Below, piece by piece: positions 41,683 through 50,134 of a DNA stretch of 64,000 bases. This stretch comes from Kordia sp050633145. GTDB taxonomy: Bacteria; Bacteroidota; Bacteroidia; Flavobacteriales; Flavobacteriaceae. Position numbers and translations under genes: made by a program. The notes under the pieces are model-generated. The model ran no database searches. It saw only the letters and a list, made by a program, of their open reading frames with translations, and was not told the origin of the DNA. The stretch spans positions 62,001 to 126,000 of the forward strand of contig NZ_JBOEFY010000004.1 of the NCBI RefSeq assembly GCF_050633145.1. Reading direction: 5' to 3'. How positions within the stretch are numbered: the stretch's first letter is position 1; each line of letters starts with the position of its first letter.

Positions 41683-41919
41683 ATGAAGAAAAAAAATTTA
41701 AACTCATTGAGTCTAAACAAAAAATCAATTTCTAATCTTACATCTGGAAAGGTTGGAGGAGTATTGCCAATAGAAGATGATTCTGGTACTAGCGGTGGAA
41801 TAGTTTGTACAAACTACTCTATGTTTAACTCTTGTCAGACAATCTGTTATTCCGATTTATGCGAAACTAAAATTGCCTGCGGTTCAATATGGGATGATTC
41901 ACTTTGTACTGCTTTTTAA
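41683..41919 (+). CDS. Lanthipeptide-like precursor, 78 aa
   Basis: Leader MKKKNLNSLSLNKKSISNLT, then a Gly-Gly (KVGG) and a 50-residue core rich in Cys (6) and Ser/Thr, as expected for ring formation. It matches the Bacteroidota class I lanthipeptide leader pattern. It is convergent with a similar peptide gene at 42070-42240, each with its own terminator. No modification enzyme is in the window. Confidence 0.7.
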   Translation: MKKKNLNSLSLNKKSISNLTSGKVGGVLPIEDDSGTSGGIVCTNYSMFNSCQTICYSDLCETKIACGSIWDDSLCTAF

Positions 41920-41936
41920 AAAAGAAACACTTATAC

Positions 41937-41968
41937 AGTCGGAAGCATTATACTTCCGACTTTCTTTG
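41937..41968 (+). terminator. Terminator of the lanthipeptide-like gene
   Basis: AGTCGGAAG (41937-41945) pairs with CTTCCGACT (41953-41961), followed by a T-rich tail. Confidence 0.8.
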
Positions 41969-41992
41969 CTTTTATAAGGCTCGATTTTAGAT

Positions 41993-42027
41993 AAAAAAAG
42001 AGGCTATCTTACTTATCAGATAACCTC
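41993..42027 (-). terminator. Terminator of the second peptide gene
   Basis: On the minus strand GAGGTTATCT pairs with AGATAGCCTC (one mismatch) and a run of T follows. It serves the gene at 42070-42240. Confidence 0.75.
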
Positions 42028-42069
42028 ACAATTTAAGCGAAATTAATTTCTTTAATTAATAGAGAACTA

Positions 42070-42240
42070 TTAACAGTCATCATCTCCATCACACCAATCA
42101 TCTGAAATACAGATATCTCCAAATATATCACAAGAAATGGAACAATTGGTTCCAGTAATTCCTCCAATAAGGTTTTGAGCTGTTAGATTAGAGATTGATT
42201 TTTTACTGATTGTCAGTTTTTTTAACTTTACTTTTTTCAT
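42070..42240 (-). CDS. Lanthipeptide-like precursor with acidic core, 56 aa
   Basis: Leader MKKVKLKKLTISKKSISNLT, then GG (NLIGG) and a core with five Cys that ends in the very acidic DWCDGDDDC. It is too short to stand out as an open frame, but the leader is that of the larger precursors in this window and the stop is followed by a terminator. It faces the gene at 41683-41919. Confidence 0.65.
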   Translation of the reverse strand: MKKVKLKKLTISKKSISNLTAQNLIGGITGTNCSISCDIFGDICISDDWCDGDDDC

Positions 42241-42357
42241 AATATGATATTTTAAACATAATTAATAATACCATGAAAATAGCTTTGGAAATTATCAAAA
42301 ACAAAGCACACTGCCCTTGGTTTATGAATGGGATGTGATAAAGTGAAGCGTTCGGAA

Positions 42358-43308
42358 TTAAAACTTTATAAAAGGAAATTGCGTTTGTAGTCGCACTATT
42401 TTTACTTGAAGGTTTGCTAAGAATTTTTGGTGTTGCTCAGAATTTGGGTTGAACGGTTTATGCGCCAATCCTTTCTGAATATTTTCTACGGTTTCTATTG
42501 TTTTTTCACTTTCGTGAGAAATCCAAGCGTGCTGAAATTTTTCCCAGATATAATTAATTGCCAATGAATTTGGGTGAATCATGTCTTCTGCGTAGAATCG
42601 GTAATCGCGTAATTCATCCATCATCAATTCATAGGATGGAAAATAATGCACAAAATGCCGCTTAGATACGTGTTGATGAATTCCTGCCAACAAATGTGCT
42701 TTGCTACGTTGATTTTCTACAAAACCATCTTTTGTATGACGCACAGGCGAAACTGTAAATAGTACTGTAATTTTCGGATTGATGCTTTTTAGCAAAACAA
42801 TACAATTTTCAACACTCGCAGCAACTTCTTCAACCGATAAAATTTCTTTTAAAAATTGTTTTTGTGGTACTTTATGACAGTTAGCAACAATCGTATCTGT
42901 TTCAATATCTCGATACGTCCAAGCTGTTCCTAAGGTGATAATAACATGTGAAGCTTCATGCAATACTGTATGTGTTTTTTGAATGCTAGTGTTTAAGTTT
43001 TCTAGCATTTTTTCCTTATCTGGATGACTCAATGCTGAATGTGCTTCAAAACAATGCCAACGCTCGTTTAAAAAGAAAATATCTTCTTCTGTAAAAACTT
43101 CTTCATTGATTGCTTTTAGAAGTACATTTTCAATCGCTTTTGGATGAAATAGAATTCCAAGTGGGTTTTGAAAGGTTTTGAATTTGTAATATGCCAACTT
43201 CTCTCCAATATGTTCTGAAAAACAAGAACCCAATAAACATACGTTTGAATCGTAGTTTATTGGATTGTATTGTTCTTTTACAAACGGGATGTTGGTTTGT
43301 AATAGCAT
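42358..43308 (-). CDS. GSCFA domain-containing protein
   Basis: Protein of 316 aa with the N-terminal GSCFSEHIGEKL motif that names the GSCFA domain, a fold related to SGNH hydrolases. Further marks are NPLGILFHPKAI, VITLGTAW and DMIHPNSLAINYIWEKF, which hold the His/Asn residues expected of an SGNH-type active site. The family is common in Bacteroidota and has unknown function. The next gene upstream on this strand is 2 bases away. Confidence 0.85.
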   Translation of the reverse strand: MLLQTNIPFVKEQYNPINYDSNVCLLGSCFSEHIGEKLAYYKFKTFQNPLGILFHPKAIENVLLKAINEEVFTEEDIFFLNERWHCFEAHSALSHPDKEKMLENLNTSIQKTHTVLHEASHVIITLGTAWTYRDIETDTIVANCHKVPQKQFLKEILSVEEVAASVENCIVLLKSINPKITVLFTVSPVRHTKDGFVENQRSKAHLLAGIHQHVSKRHFVHYFPSYELMMDELRDYRFYAEDMIHPNSLAINYIWEKFQHAWISHESEKTIETVENIQKGLAHKPFNPNSEQHQKFLANLQVKIVRLQTQFPFIKF

Positions 43309-43310
43309 AT

Positions 43311-43709
43311 TTATTGCTTTTTCTTAGCCTTTTCAGCTCTTTTTGCTGTATGATATAATAAAAGCAGTCTATTTTTCATTCCTTGCGTAAAACCTACAAT
43401 TTCCTTAGCTTCATATGTTACACCTTTACGTGCTTCCATTTTTAAAATTGCATCACTTGTAGCTCTGTCTAATTTTCCTTTTTCAACGATATCGTGCTCG
43501 TTTAATAGTTTAAGATAAATTAGTTTTTCCTGAAAATCAGTCACTACTTTTGGTGTTGGTGGCGCTAATTTTAGCCATTGCCCTTTTTTATTAGGCATTA
43601 CACACCAAACATACACATCTTCTTTGGTATCTTTTTCTTTTGTTTTTTCTTGCGCAAGCATTGGTATTGCAAAAAACAATGCCAATACGATAATATACAT
43701 TCTTTTCAT
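43311..43709 (-). CDS. Small exported protein with PG-binding-like region, 132 aa
   Basis: A signal peptide (MKRMYIIVLALFFAIPMLAQ) precedes a mature chain of about 112 aa. Residues about 55-95 (FQEKLIYLKLLNEHDIVEKGKLDRATSDAILKMEAR in parts) look like a peptidoglycan-binding module with two helices, but this is weak. The C-terminus is strongly basic (RAEKAKKKQ). It lies between alaS (30-base gap) and the GSCFA gene (2-base gap), all on one strand. Confidence 0.7.
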   Translation of the reverse strand: MKRMYIIVLALFFAIPMLAQEKTKEKDTKEDVYVWCVMPNKKGQWLKLAPPTPKVVTDFQEKLIYLKLLNEHDIVEKGKLDRATSDAILKMEARKGVTYEAKEIVGFTQGMKNRLLLLYHTAKRAEKAKKKQ

Positions 43710-43738
43710 TAGGCTATTATATATGGGTTACTATTAAG

Positions 43739-46351
43739 TTATTTTACATATTCTTTTACGCGCTCCAATGCTTTTGGAATTCCTCCTGGGTTTTTCCCTC
43801 CAGCAGTTGCAAAAAACGGTTGTCCACCTCCACCTCCGTGGATTAGTTTCCCTAATTCTCGTACTACTTTTCCAGCATCATATCCACGTTCGGCAACTAA
43901 TTCTTTTGAAATATAACAAGTTAACATTACTTTACTTTCTGTCGCTGTTGCGAAGAATAAAAATAAGTTTTTCATTTCACCACCAAATTCAAAAGCTAGA
44001 TTTTTGATTCCGTTTTGATCCAAATCTACTTTTTTAGCTAAAAATTGAACACCGTTTATTTCTTCTAGTTCATTTTTAAGATCACCTTTCAAGTTTTTGG
44101 CTTTGTCTTTTAGTAGATTTTCAATCTGCTTCTTCAACTTCGAATTTTCGTCTTTTAAATCCGTTACCGCTTTTACAGCATCTTTCGGATTGTTTAAAAC
44201 ATCTTTAATTTCGTAGTACGCTCTGTTATTTTCAAAATAGAATTCTCTTGTAGCATCAAAAGTAATTGCTTCTATTCTACGAACTCCTGCTGCTACAGCT
44301 CCTTCCGATTTTATTTTAAAATGCCAAATATCAGCTGTATTCTGTACATGCGTTCCTCCACACAGTTCAATAGATTGTCCAAAACGAATAGAACGCACCG
44401 TATCTCCATACTTTTCGCCAAATAGTGCCATTGCACCATCTGCCATTGCTTCTGCAACAGGTCTGTTTCGTTTTTCTTCTAGCGGAAGCTTTCCTTCTAT
44501 TCGCGCATTTACAAAGTTTTCCACATCGCGCAATTCTTCTACTGTCAATTTAGAAAAATGCGAGAAGTCAAATCGTAAATATTTAGAATGCACAGCTGAA
44601 CCTTTTTGCTCAACATGTGTTCCTAATACTTCACGCAATGCTTGATGTAATAAATGTGTCGCCGTATGATTTGCTGCCGTACGATCACGTTGCTTTTTAT
44701 CAACTACTGCGCGTAGCGTATCATTTATATTTTTCGGTAAATTCTTAGTGATATGAATAATTAAATTATTCTCCTTTTTTGTATCTAAGATATATACTAC
44801 ATCACCATTTGGCACTTCTAAGTATCCTTTATCTCCAACTTGTCCACCTCCTTCAGGATAGAATGGTGTTACATTGAATACTAATTGATACTGGACTCCT
44901 TCTTTTTGAGTTTCAATTTTACGATAACGTGTCAGTTTTACATCAACTTCCAATGTGTCGTACCCAACAAATTCTTCGTCTTCATCTTCTAATACAACTA
45001 CCCAATCGCCAGCTTCAATCTTAGTTCCTATTCGTCCGCCTTCTTGTTGTATTTTGAGAGCCTCATCAAATTCAGCTTTGTTATACGTTAATCCATTTTC
45101 ACTCAAGATTAACTCAGTTAAATCTTCTGGAAAACCATAAGTATCTTTTAGTTCAAATACTTTTTTACCAGAAACTTCTTTCCCTTTTACATTTTCAATC
45201 ACACGATCAAGTAAGACCAATCCTTGATCTAACGTACGTAAAAATGATTGCTCTTCTTCTTTTATTACATTCTGAATGAGTTGCTTTTGCTCTTTGAGTT
45301 CAGGAAATGCTTTCCCCATTTTTTTATCTAGTACATCTACCAAACGATAAATAAATGGTTCTTTTTTGTTTAAGAATGTAAATCCGTAACGAACTGCTCT
45401 ACGCAAAATTCTACGAATTACATATCCTCTCGTATTGTTACTTGGCAATTGTCCGTCTGCAATAGAGAAAGATACTGCACGCACGTGATCGGCAATGACA
45501 CGAATAGCAACATCTACTTTTTCATCATTTCCATAATCTACATTCGCAATTGTTTCAATTTCTCTTATAATTGGTGTAAAAACATCTGTATCATAATTAG
45601 ACTTTACATCTTGTAATACCATACACAAACGCTCAAATCCCATTCCTGTATCTACATGTTGCGCAGGTAATTTTTCTAACGATTTATCAGCTTTACGATT
45701 GTATTGCATGAATACCAAGTTCCAAATTTCCACTACTTGTGGATGATCCATATTGACTAAATCGGCTCCTGGTGTTTTTGCTTTTTCTTCATCAGAACGA
45801 ATATCTACATGAATTTCAGAACAAGGTCCACAAGGTCCTTGACTTCCCATTTCCCAGAAATTGTCTGCTTTATTTCCCATCAAAATACGATCTTCTGGAA
45901 TAATTTCTTTCCATAAGTCATATGCTTCTTGATCGAGTTTTAATCCATCTTCATCACTTCCTTCAAAAACAGTTACGTATAAAATATCTTTATCTATTCC
46001 GTATACTTCTGTCAATAATTCCCATGCCCAAGCAATGGCTTCTTTCTTAAAGTAATCACCAAAACTCCAGTTTCCTAACATTTCAAACATGGTGTGATGA
46101 TAGGTATCATACCCTACTTCTTCCAAGTCATTATGCTTTCCACTTACACGTAAACACTTTTGTGTGTCGGCGATACGATTGCTTTTTGGCGTTCCATTTC
46201 CTAAGAAATATTCTTTAAAAGGAGCCATTCCAGAATTTACAAACATCAAAGTTGGGTCGTTCTTCGTTACCATTGGCGCAGATGGCACAATTTGATGTGT
46301 TTTAGATTTAAAAAAGTCCAAGAACTTCGTACGGATATCTTGAGATTTCAT
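43739..46351 (-). CDS. alaS: Alanyl-tRNA synthetase
   Basis: Class II synthetase of 870 aa, near the usual 875. The catalytic N-terminal part contains MFVNSGMAPFKEYFLG and NWSFGDYFKKEAI. The editing domain (about 560-720) has the zinc-binding HTATHLLH and ELCGGTHV motifs. The C-terminal C-Ala domain ends in GGGGGQPFFATAGGKNPGG. It charges tRNA-Ala in the cytoplasm. It is divergent from the M23 peptidase gene. Confidence 0.98.
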   Translation of the reverse strand: MKSQDIRTKFLDFFKSKTHQIVPSAPMVTKNDPTLMFVNSGMAPFKEYFLGNGTPKSNRIADTQKCLRVSGKHNDLEEVGYDTYHHTMFEMLGNWSFGDYFKKEAIAWAWELLTEVYGIDKDILYVTVFEGSDEDGLKLDQEAYDLWKEIIPEDRILMGNKADNFWEMGSQGPCGPCSEIHVDIRSDEEKAKTPGADLVNMDHPQVVEIWNLVFMQYNRKADKSLEKLPAQHVDTGMGFERLCMVLQDVKSNYDTDVFTPIIREIETIANVDYGNDEKVDVAIRVIADHVRAVSFSIADGQLPSNNTRGYVIRRILRRAVRYGFTFLNKKEPFIYRLVDVLDKKMGKAFPELKEQKQLIQNVIKEEEQSFLRTLDQGLVLLDRVIENVKGKEVSGKKVFELKDTYGFPEDLTELILSENGLTYNKAEFDEALKIQQEGGRIGTKIEAGDWVVVLEDEDEEFVGYDTLEVDVKLTRYRKIETQKEGVQYQLVFNVTPFYPEGGGQVGDKGYLEVPNGDVVYILDTKKENNLIIHITKNLPKNINDTLRAVVDKKQRDRTAANHTATHLLHQALREVLGTHVEQKGSAVHSKYLRFDFSHFSKLTVEELRDVENFVNARIEGKLPLEEKRNRPVAEAMADGAMALFGEKYGDTVRSIRFGQSIELCGGTHVQNTADIWHFKIKSEGAVAAGVRRIEAITFDATREFYFENNRAYYEIKDVLNNPKDAVKAVTDLKDENSKLKKQIENLLKDKAKNLKGDLKNELEEINGVQFLAKKVDLDQNGIKNLAFEFGGEMKNLFLFFATATESKVMLTCYISKELVAERGYDAGKVVRELGKLIHGGGGGQPFFATAGGKNPGGIPKALERVKEYVK

Positions 46352-46496
46352 TTATGTTAACGTATTAAAAGAAATTGTAAACAATCTCTTATTTATTTGT
46401 GTAAACGTGTTAAAATTTAAATAGAAAAGCGAGTTTTTGAATTATTAAAATTATCTTAACCTGCTTTAAAGTTTTAAAAAACTGTAAAACTATAGC

Positions 46497-46504
46497 TATA
46501 TTTG
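46497..46504 (+). promoter_or_regulatory. Candidate -7 box upstream of the M23 peptidase gene
   Basis: TATATTTG matches TAnnTTTG exactly. The transcript would begin near 46511 and have a leader of about 60 bases that holds a small hairpin TCGTGA/TCACGA (46522-46544). No clear TTG box is seen. Confidence 0.5.
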
Positions 46505-46572
46505 TTCGTTTTACAAGCTTCTCGTGAGTTTTTTTCACGAAAAATCTGTACAAAAATAGAATAATTTAAGGA

Positions 46573-47547
46573 ATGAGTAAGGTAAAATATTATTACGATT
46601 CAGAAACATTGTCATATCGCAAGATAGAAACGAAGCGTGGACGCAGACTTGGAGCCATTCTTTTGTATTTAGCTGCGGTTGTTTTGGGTGCTTTTTTACT
46701 GCTTCTTTTGTTTATCAATATGGCTTTTGAAACACCTAATGAAAAGGTATTGAAGCGTGAAGTATCTCAATTGAAGCTTCAGTATAATTTATTGAATAAA
46801 AAAATGACACAAGCGCAAGCCGTGTTAGAAAACTTAGAAGAAAGAGATAATAATATTTACCGATTGTATTTTGAAGCAAATCCGATTGCCGAAGAACAAC
46901 GCAAAGCTGGTTTTGGCGGTGTAAACAGGTATGAAGCTTTATACAATTACGAAAATGCCGATTTGTTAGTTTCCACCACAAAAGAAATGGAGAAATTACA
47001 AAAACGCTTAATTGTTCATTCAAAGTCTTTAGATGAAATTGCAAAATTAGCAGAGGACAAAGAAAAGTTTTTAGCATCTATTCCTGCCATACAACCTGTA
47101 AACAATGAAGATTTAACACGTATGGCTTCTGGATATGGTTTTCGAAACGATCCATTTACAAAAGCTCGTAAGATGCATTGGGGAATGGATTTCACCGCAC
47201 CAAAAGGAACACCTATATACGCTGCAGGCGATGGTGTTGTAGTACGTGCAGATAATTCGTCTTCTGGTTTTGGAAAGCACATTCGTATTGATCACGGTTA
47301 TGGATATGTATCTTTATACGCACATTTAAGTCGATACAATGTTCGTAAAGGAAAAAAAGTAAAACGTGGAGATTTGATTGGATTTGTGGGAAGCACAGGA
47401 CGATCGCAAGCACCACATTTACATTATGAAATTCGAAAAAATGGCGATAAAATTAATCCGCTTAACTTCTACTACGGAAATTTGACTCCCAAAGAATTTG
47501 AGGAATTACTTAAAAACGCTGCAAAGCAAAATCAATCGCTTGACTAA
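46573..47547 (+). CDS. M23 family (LytM) metallopeptidase
   Basis: Peptidoglycan endopeptidase or EnvC/NlpD-like activator of 324 aa. A membrane helix lies at about 27-48. A coiled coil follows (about 58-175). The M23 domain (about 190-310) has the zinc ligands in MHWGMDFTAPKGTP and HLHYEIRKNG. It is inner-membrane anchored with the catalytic part in the periplasm. The MerR gene starts on the very next base after its stop. Confidence 0.92.
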   Translation: MSKVKYYYDSETLSYRKIETKRGRRLGAILLYLAAVVLGAFLLLLLFINMAFETPNEKVLKREVSQLKLQYNLLNKKMTQAQAVLENLEERDNNIYRLYFEANPIAEEQRKAGFGGVNRYEALYNYENADLLVSTTKEMEKLQKRLIVHSKSLDEIAKLAEDKEKFLASIPAIQPVNNEDLTRMASGYGFRNDPFTKARKMHWGMDFTAPKGTPIYAAGDGVVVRADNSSSGFGKHIRIDHGYGYVSLYAHLSRYNVRKGKKVKRGDLIGFVGSTGRSQAPHLHYEIRKNGDKINPLNFYYGNLTPKEFEELLKNAAKQNQSLD

Positions 47548-47877
47548 ATGCATATTAATTTACCAGACAAATTATATTACAGCATCGGCGAAGTTGCCAA
47601 GGCTTTTGACGTAAATGCTTCTTTGATTCGTTTTTGGGAGAAAGAATTTGATGAAATTCAACCAAAAAAAAATGCAAAAGGAAATCGGAAGTTTACTCCA
47701 GAAGACATCAAGCATATTGAACTTATTTATCACTTGGTAAAAGAGCGTGGGTTTACACTTGACGGCGCAAAAGTTCACTTAAAAGAGGAAAAGAAAAAAA
47801 CACTTTCCAATTTTGAGATTATTCGTAAATTACAACACATAAGAGCTGAACTAGTAAAAATTAAAGATAATATGTAA
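47548..47877 (+). CDS. MerR family regulator (short form)
   Basis: A protein of 109 aa with a MerR-type winged helix (about 10-78, YSIGEVAKAFDVNASLIRFWEKEFDEIQPKKNAKG in parts) and a short helical tail. It lacks a metal-binding Cys end and belongs to the small flavobacterial type encoded next to M23 peptidase and LemA genes. It directly abuts the peptidase gene. Target genes are unknown. Confidence 0.88.
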   Translation: MHINLPDKLYYSIGEVAKAFDVNASLIRFWEKEFDEIQPKKNAKGNRKFTPEDIKHIELIYHLVKERGFTLDGAKVHLKEEKKKTLSNFEIIRKLQHIRAELVKIKDNM

Positions 47878-47924
47878 CGCTCGAACCAAATACAATACTA
47901 ACAAATAGATAAACCCGAATAATT

Positions 47925-48515
47925 ATGAGTAAAAAATCGATTATCATTACAGTTGTCCTTGTAGTGATTGCCATTTTCACGTATACGAAATACAATGGAA
48001 TGGTTGGATTAAATGAAGATGCAAAAACTGCATGGTCTAACGTTGAAAGTGAATACCAACGAAGAAGCGATCTTATTAACAACTTAGTGAAAACTGTAAA
48101 AGGTGCTGCCGATTTTGAACGTACAACTTTGGAAGCTGTTATTAATGCGAGAGCAAAAGCTACTGCTACACAAATTAATGTAGATGATTTAACTCCTGAA
48201 AACATGGCTAAGTTTCAACAAGCACAAGAAGGATTATCTGGAGCATTATCTCGTCTTTTAGTAACAGTAGAACGTTACCCTGACTTAAAAGCCAATCAAA
48301 ATTTCTTAAAGCTTCAAGACGAATTGGCAAGTACAGAAAACTCTGTTCGAACTTCTAGAAATCGTTTTAACACTGCAGTAAACAATTTAAACAAACACAT
48401 TAAAACGTTTCCAACAAATATGTTTGCAAAGATTTTTAGCTTTAAAGAGATGGCACGTTTTAAAGGTGCAGCTGGTACAGAAAATGCACCAAATGTTGAG
48501 TTAGATTTTAAATAA
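47925..48515 (+). CDS. LemA family protein
   Basis: Protein of 196 aa with an N-terminal membrane helix (about 4-22) and a LemA coiled-coil domain (YNGMVGLNEDAKTAWSNVESEYQRR in parts). The family is widespread, anchored in the inner membrane and of unclear role. It is followed after 24 bases by two TPM-domain genes, a grouping often seen for LemA. Confidence 0.92.
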   Translation: MSKKSIIITVVLVVIAIFTYTKYNGMVGLNEDAKTAWSNVESEYQRRSDLINNLVKTVKGAADFERTTLEAVINARAKATATQINVDDLTPENMAKFQQAQEGLSGALSRLLVTVERYPDLKANQNFLKLQDELASTENSVRTSRNRFNTAVNNLNKHIKTFPTNMFAKIFSFKEMARFKGAAGTENAPNVELDFK

Positions 48516-48539
48516 TAATTTACAATACGTACACACAAT

Positions 48540-48977
48540 ATGTCTAAAGTAGAAGATTTCCTTTCCGCAGAGGAAGAACAAGAAATCATTGCTGCCATTA
48601 GAACGGCAGAACGAAGTACTTCTGGTGAAATTCGCGTCCACATCGAAGATCATGCAGATACGAACACGTTTGATCGTGCACTAGAAGTATTTCATCTGCT
48701 TAAGATGGACAATACGAAACTCCGCAATGGTGTCCTTATTTATGTAGCTGTACGAGATAAAAGTTTTGTAATTTGCGGAGATGAAGGCATTAATAATGTT
48801 GTTCCAGAAGGTTTTTGGGATACTACGCGAGACACAATGCGCAATCAATTTCGACAAGGAAATTTTACACAAGGACTAATTGATGGTATTTTAAAAGCTG
48901 GACTAGAATTACAAAAGCATTTCCCTTGGGATGTGGATGACAAAAACGAACTCTCAAATGAAATTTCAAGAGGCTAA
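48540..48977 (+). CDS. TPM domain-containing protein, soluble form
   Basis: Protein of 145 aa with a TPM (TLP18.3/Psb32/MOLO-1) domain. FLSAEEEQEIIAAIRTAERSTSGEIRVHIE starts the domain and GVLIYVAVRDKSFVICGDEGIN is its core strand. It has no signal peptide or membrane helix. The stop overlaps the start of the next TPM gene by one base (TAATG). Confidence 0.88.
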   Translation: MSKVEDFLSAEEEQEIIAAIRTAERSTSGEIRVHIEDHADTNTFDRALEVFHLLKMDNTKLRNGVLIYVAVRDKSFVICGDEGINNVVPEGFWDTTRDTMRNQFRQGNFTQGLIDGILKAGLELQKHFPWDVDDKNELSNEISRG

Positions 48978-49795
48978 TGCTTAAGACACTACATATAAAA
49001 CCCTTACATACACTTATTTTCCTTATCGGATTGTTCTTTTTGAACGTTTCTCATGCTCAATATGACATTCCGCCAAAACCTACAAAGGCAAATCCTGATG
49101 CAGTATACGATTATGCAGGCTTGCTTTCTAAAGGCGAAAAAGCATCGTTAGAACATAAGTTAATCAAATATTCAGATACCACTTCTACACAAATTGTTGT
49201 GGTTATTATTGAAAGCCTTAAAGGCGAAAGCATTGGTATGCTTACACCAAAATGGGGACACGAATGGGGAATTGGACAAAAAGGAAAAGATAATGGAGTT
49301 ATTATCCTTTTGGCAAAGAACGAACGAAAAATATGGATTTCTCCAGGATATGGTGCTGAGAATGAATTAACCGCAGGAATTGTGGGACAAATTACGCGAA
49401 ATCGAATTATTCCATTTTTTAAGAAAGGTGATTATTATGGCGGTTTGAACGCTGGAGTTGATAGTATTATTGAAGTACTAGCTGGCGAATTTACAGGTAG
49501 TCGCAAAGGTTCCAGTAAAAGTACACCTGTTGGTGTGGTTTTCTTTTTAGTGATCTTCTTTATTGTATTAGTTTCAATTTTAGGAAATAATAAACGTAAC
49601 GGCGGTGGCAATAATGGCAGCGGTGGAAGACGAAGTACTGGAAGTGATTTACTCGATATTATTATCTTGAGTAATCTTGGAAAAGGTTCCTTTGGCGGCG
49701 GTGGAAGCAGCGGTGGCGGCTTCGGCGGCGGTGGATTTGGTGGCGGTTTCGGCGGCGGCGGATTTAGCGGTGGTGGTGCTGGTGGAAGTTGGTAG
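48977..49795 (+). CDS. TPM domain membrane protein (YgcG family)
   Basis: Membrane protein of 272 aa. The signal peptide (about 1-27) precedes a periplasmic TPM domain (about 35-170, with VYDYAGLLSKGEKASLEHKL and GNGVIILLAKNERKIWIS-like strands). One membrane helix lies at about 185-205. The C-terminal tail is a low-complexity Gly/Ser run (about 207-272) of GGGFGGG type. The TPM domain has been linked to repair or binding of membrane complexes. It ends the M23-MerR-LemA-TPM-TPM operon. Confidence 0.9.
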   Translation: MLKTLHIKPLHTLIFLIGLFFLNVSHAQYDIPPKPTKANPDAVYDYAGLLSKGEKASLEHKLIKYSDTTSTQIVVVIIESLKGESIGMLTPKWGHEWGIGQKGKDNGVIILLAKNERKIWISPGYGAENELTAGIVGQITRNRIIPFFKKGDYYGGLNAGVDSIIEVLAGEFTGSRKGSSKSTPVGVVFFLVIFFIVLVSILGNNKRNGGGNNGSGGRRSTGSDLLDIIILSNLGKGSFGGGGSSGGGFGGGGFGGGFGGGGFSGGGAGGSW

Positions 49796-49964
49796 CTTCG
49801 ACAGGCGCAGCTACCTTTACTTTGCTTTTAGACTTGTTTCTCTCTTAGACTTGTTTCTCTCTTAGAGCTTTAGACTCGCTTTGCTTTTAAACTCGTTCCC
49901 ATTTAGACGGGAATCTCTTAGGTTATTATTTACGTTTTACCTTGATATTTTTGTATTCTACTCT

Positions 49965-50055
49965 AACCATCAGATCGAGTGAATTTATGTAACAAATTCG
50001 TTTCTCTAGTACTTCTCGATACAACGAATCATAGATTCGCCACTCGAAGAGACGT
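49965..50055. repeat. Interspersed inverted repeats after the TPM operon
   Basis: A diverged half (CATCAGATCGAGTGAATTTATG, about 49968-49989, given in part) and a full end (AGTACTTCTCGATACAACGAATC...GATTCGCCACTCGAAGAGACG, about 50009-50054) occupy part of the 339-base gap 49796-50134. Near 49830-49865 a GACTTGTTTCTCTCTTA block is repeated in tandem. No gene is visible. Confidence 0.6.
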
Positions 50056-50134
50056 TTGTTATAAACAGACCGTTTTTATGAAAAAGTTTGCACTTAGATA
50101 GCTATACATGATTGAGAAACATCTCACTACCAAC

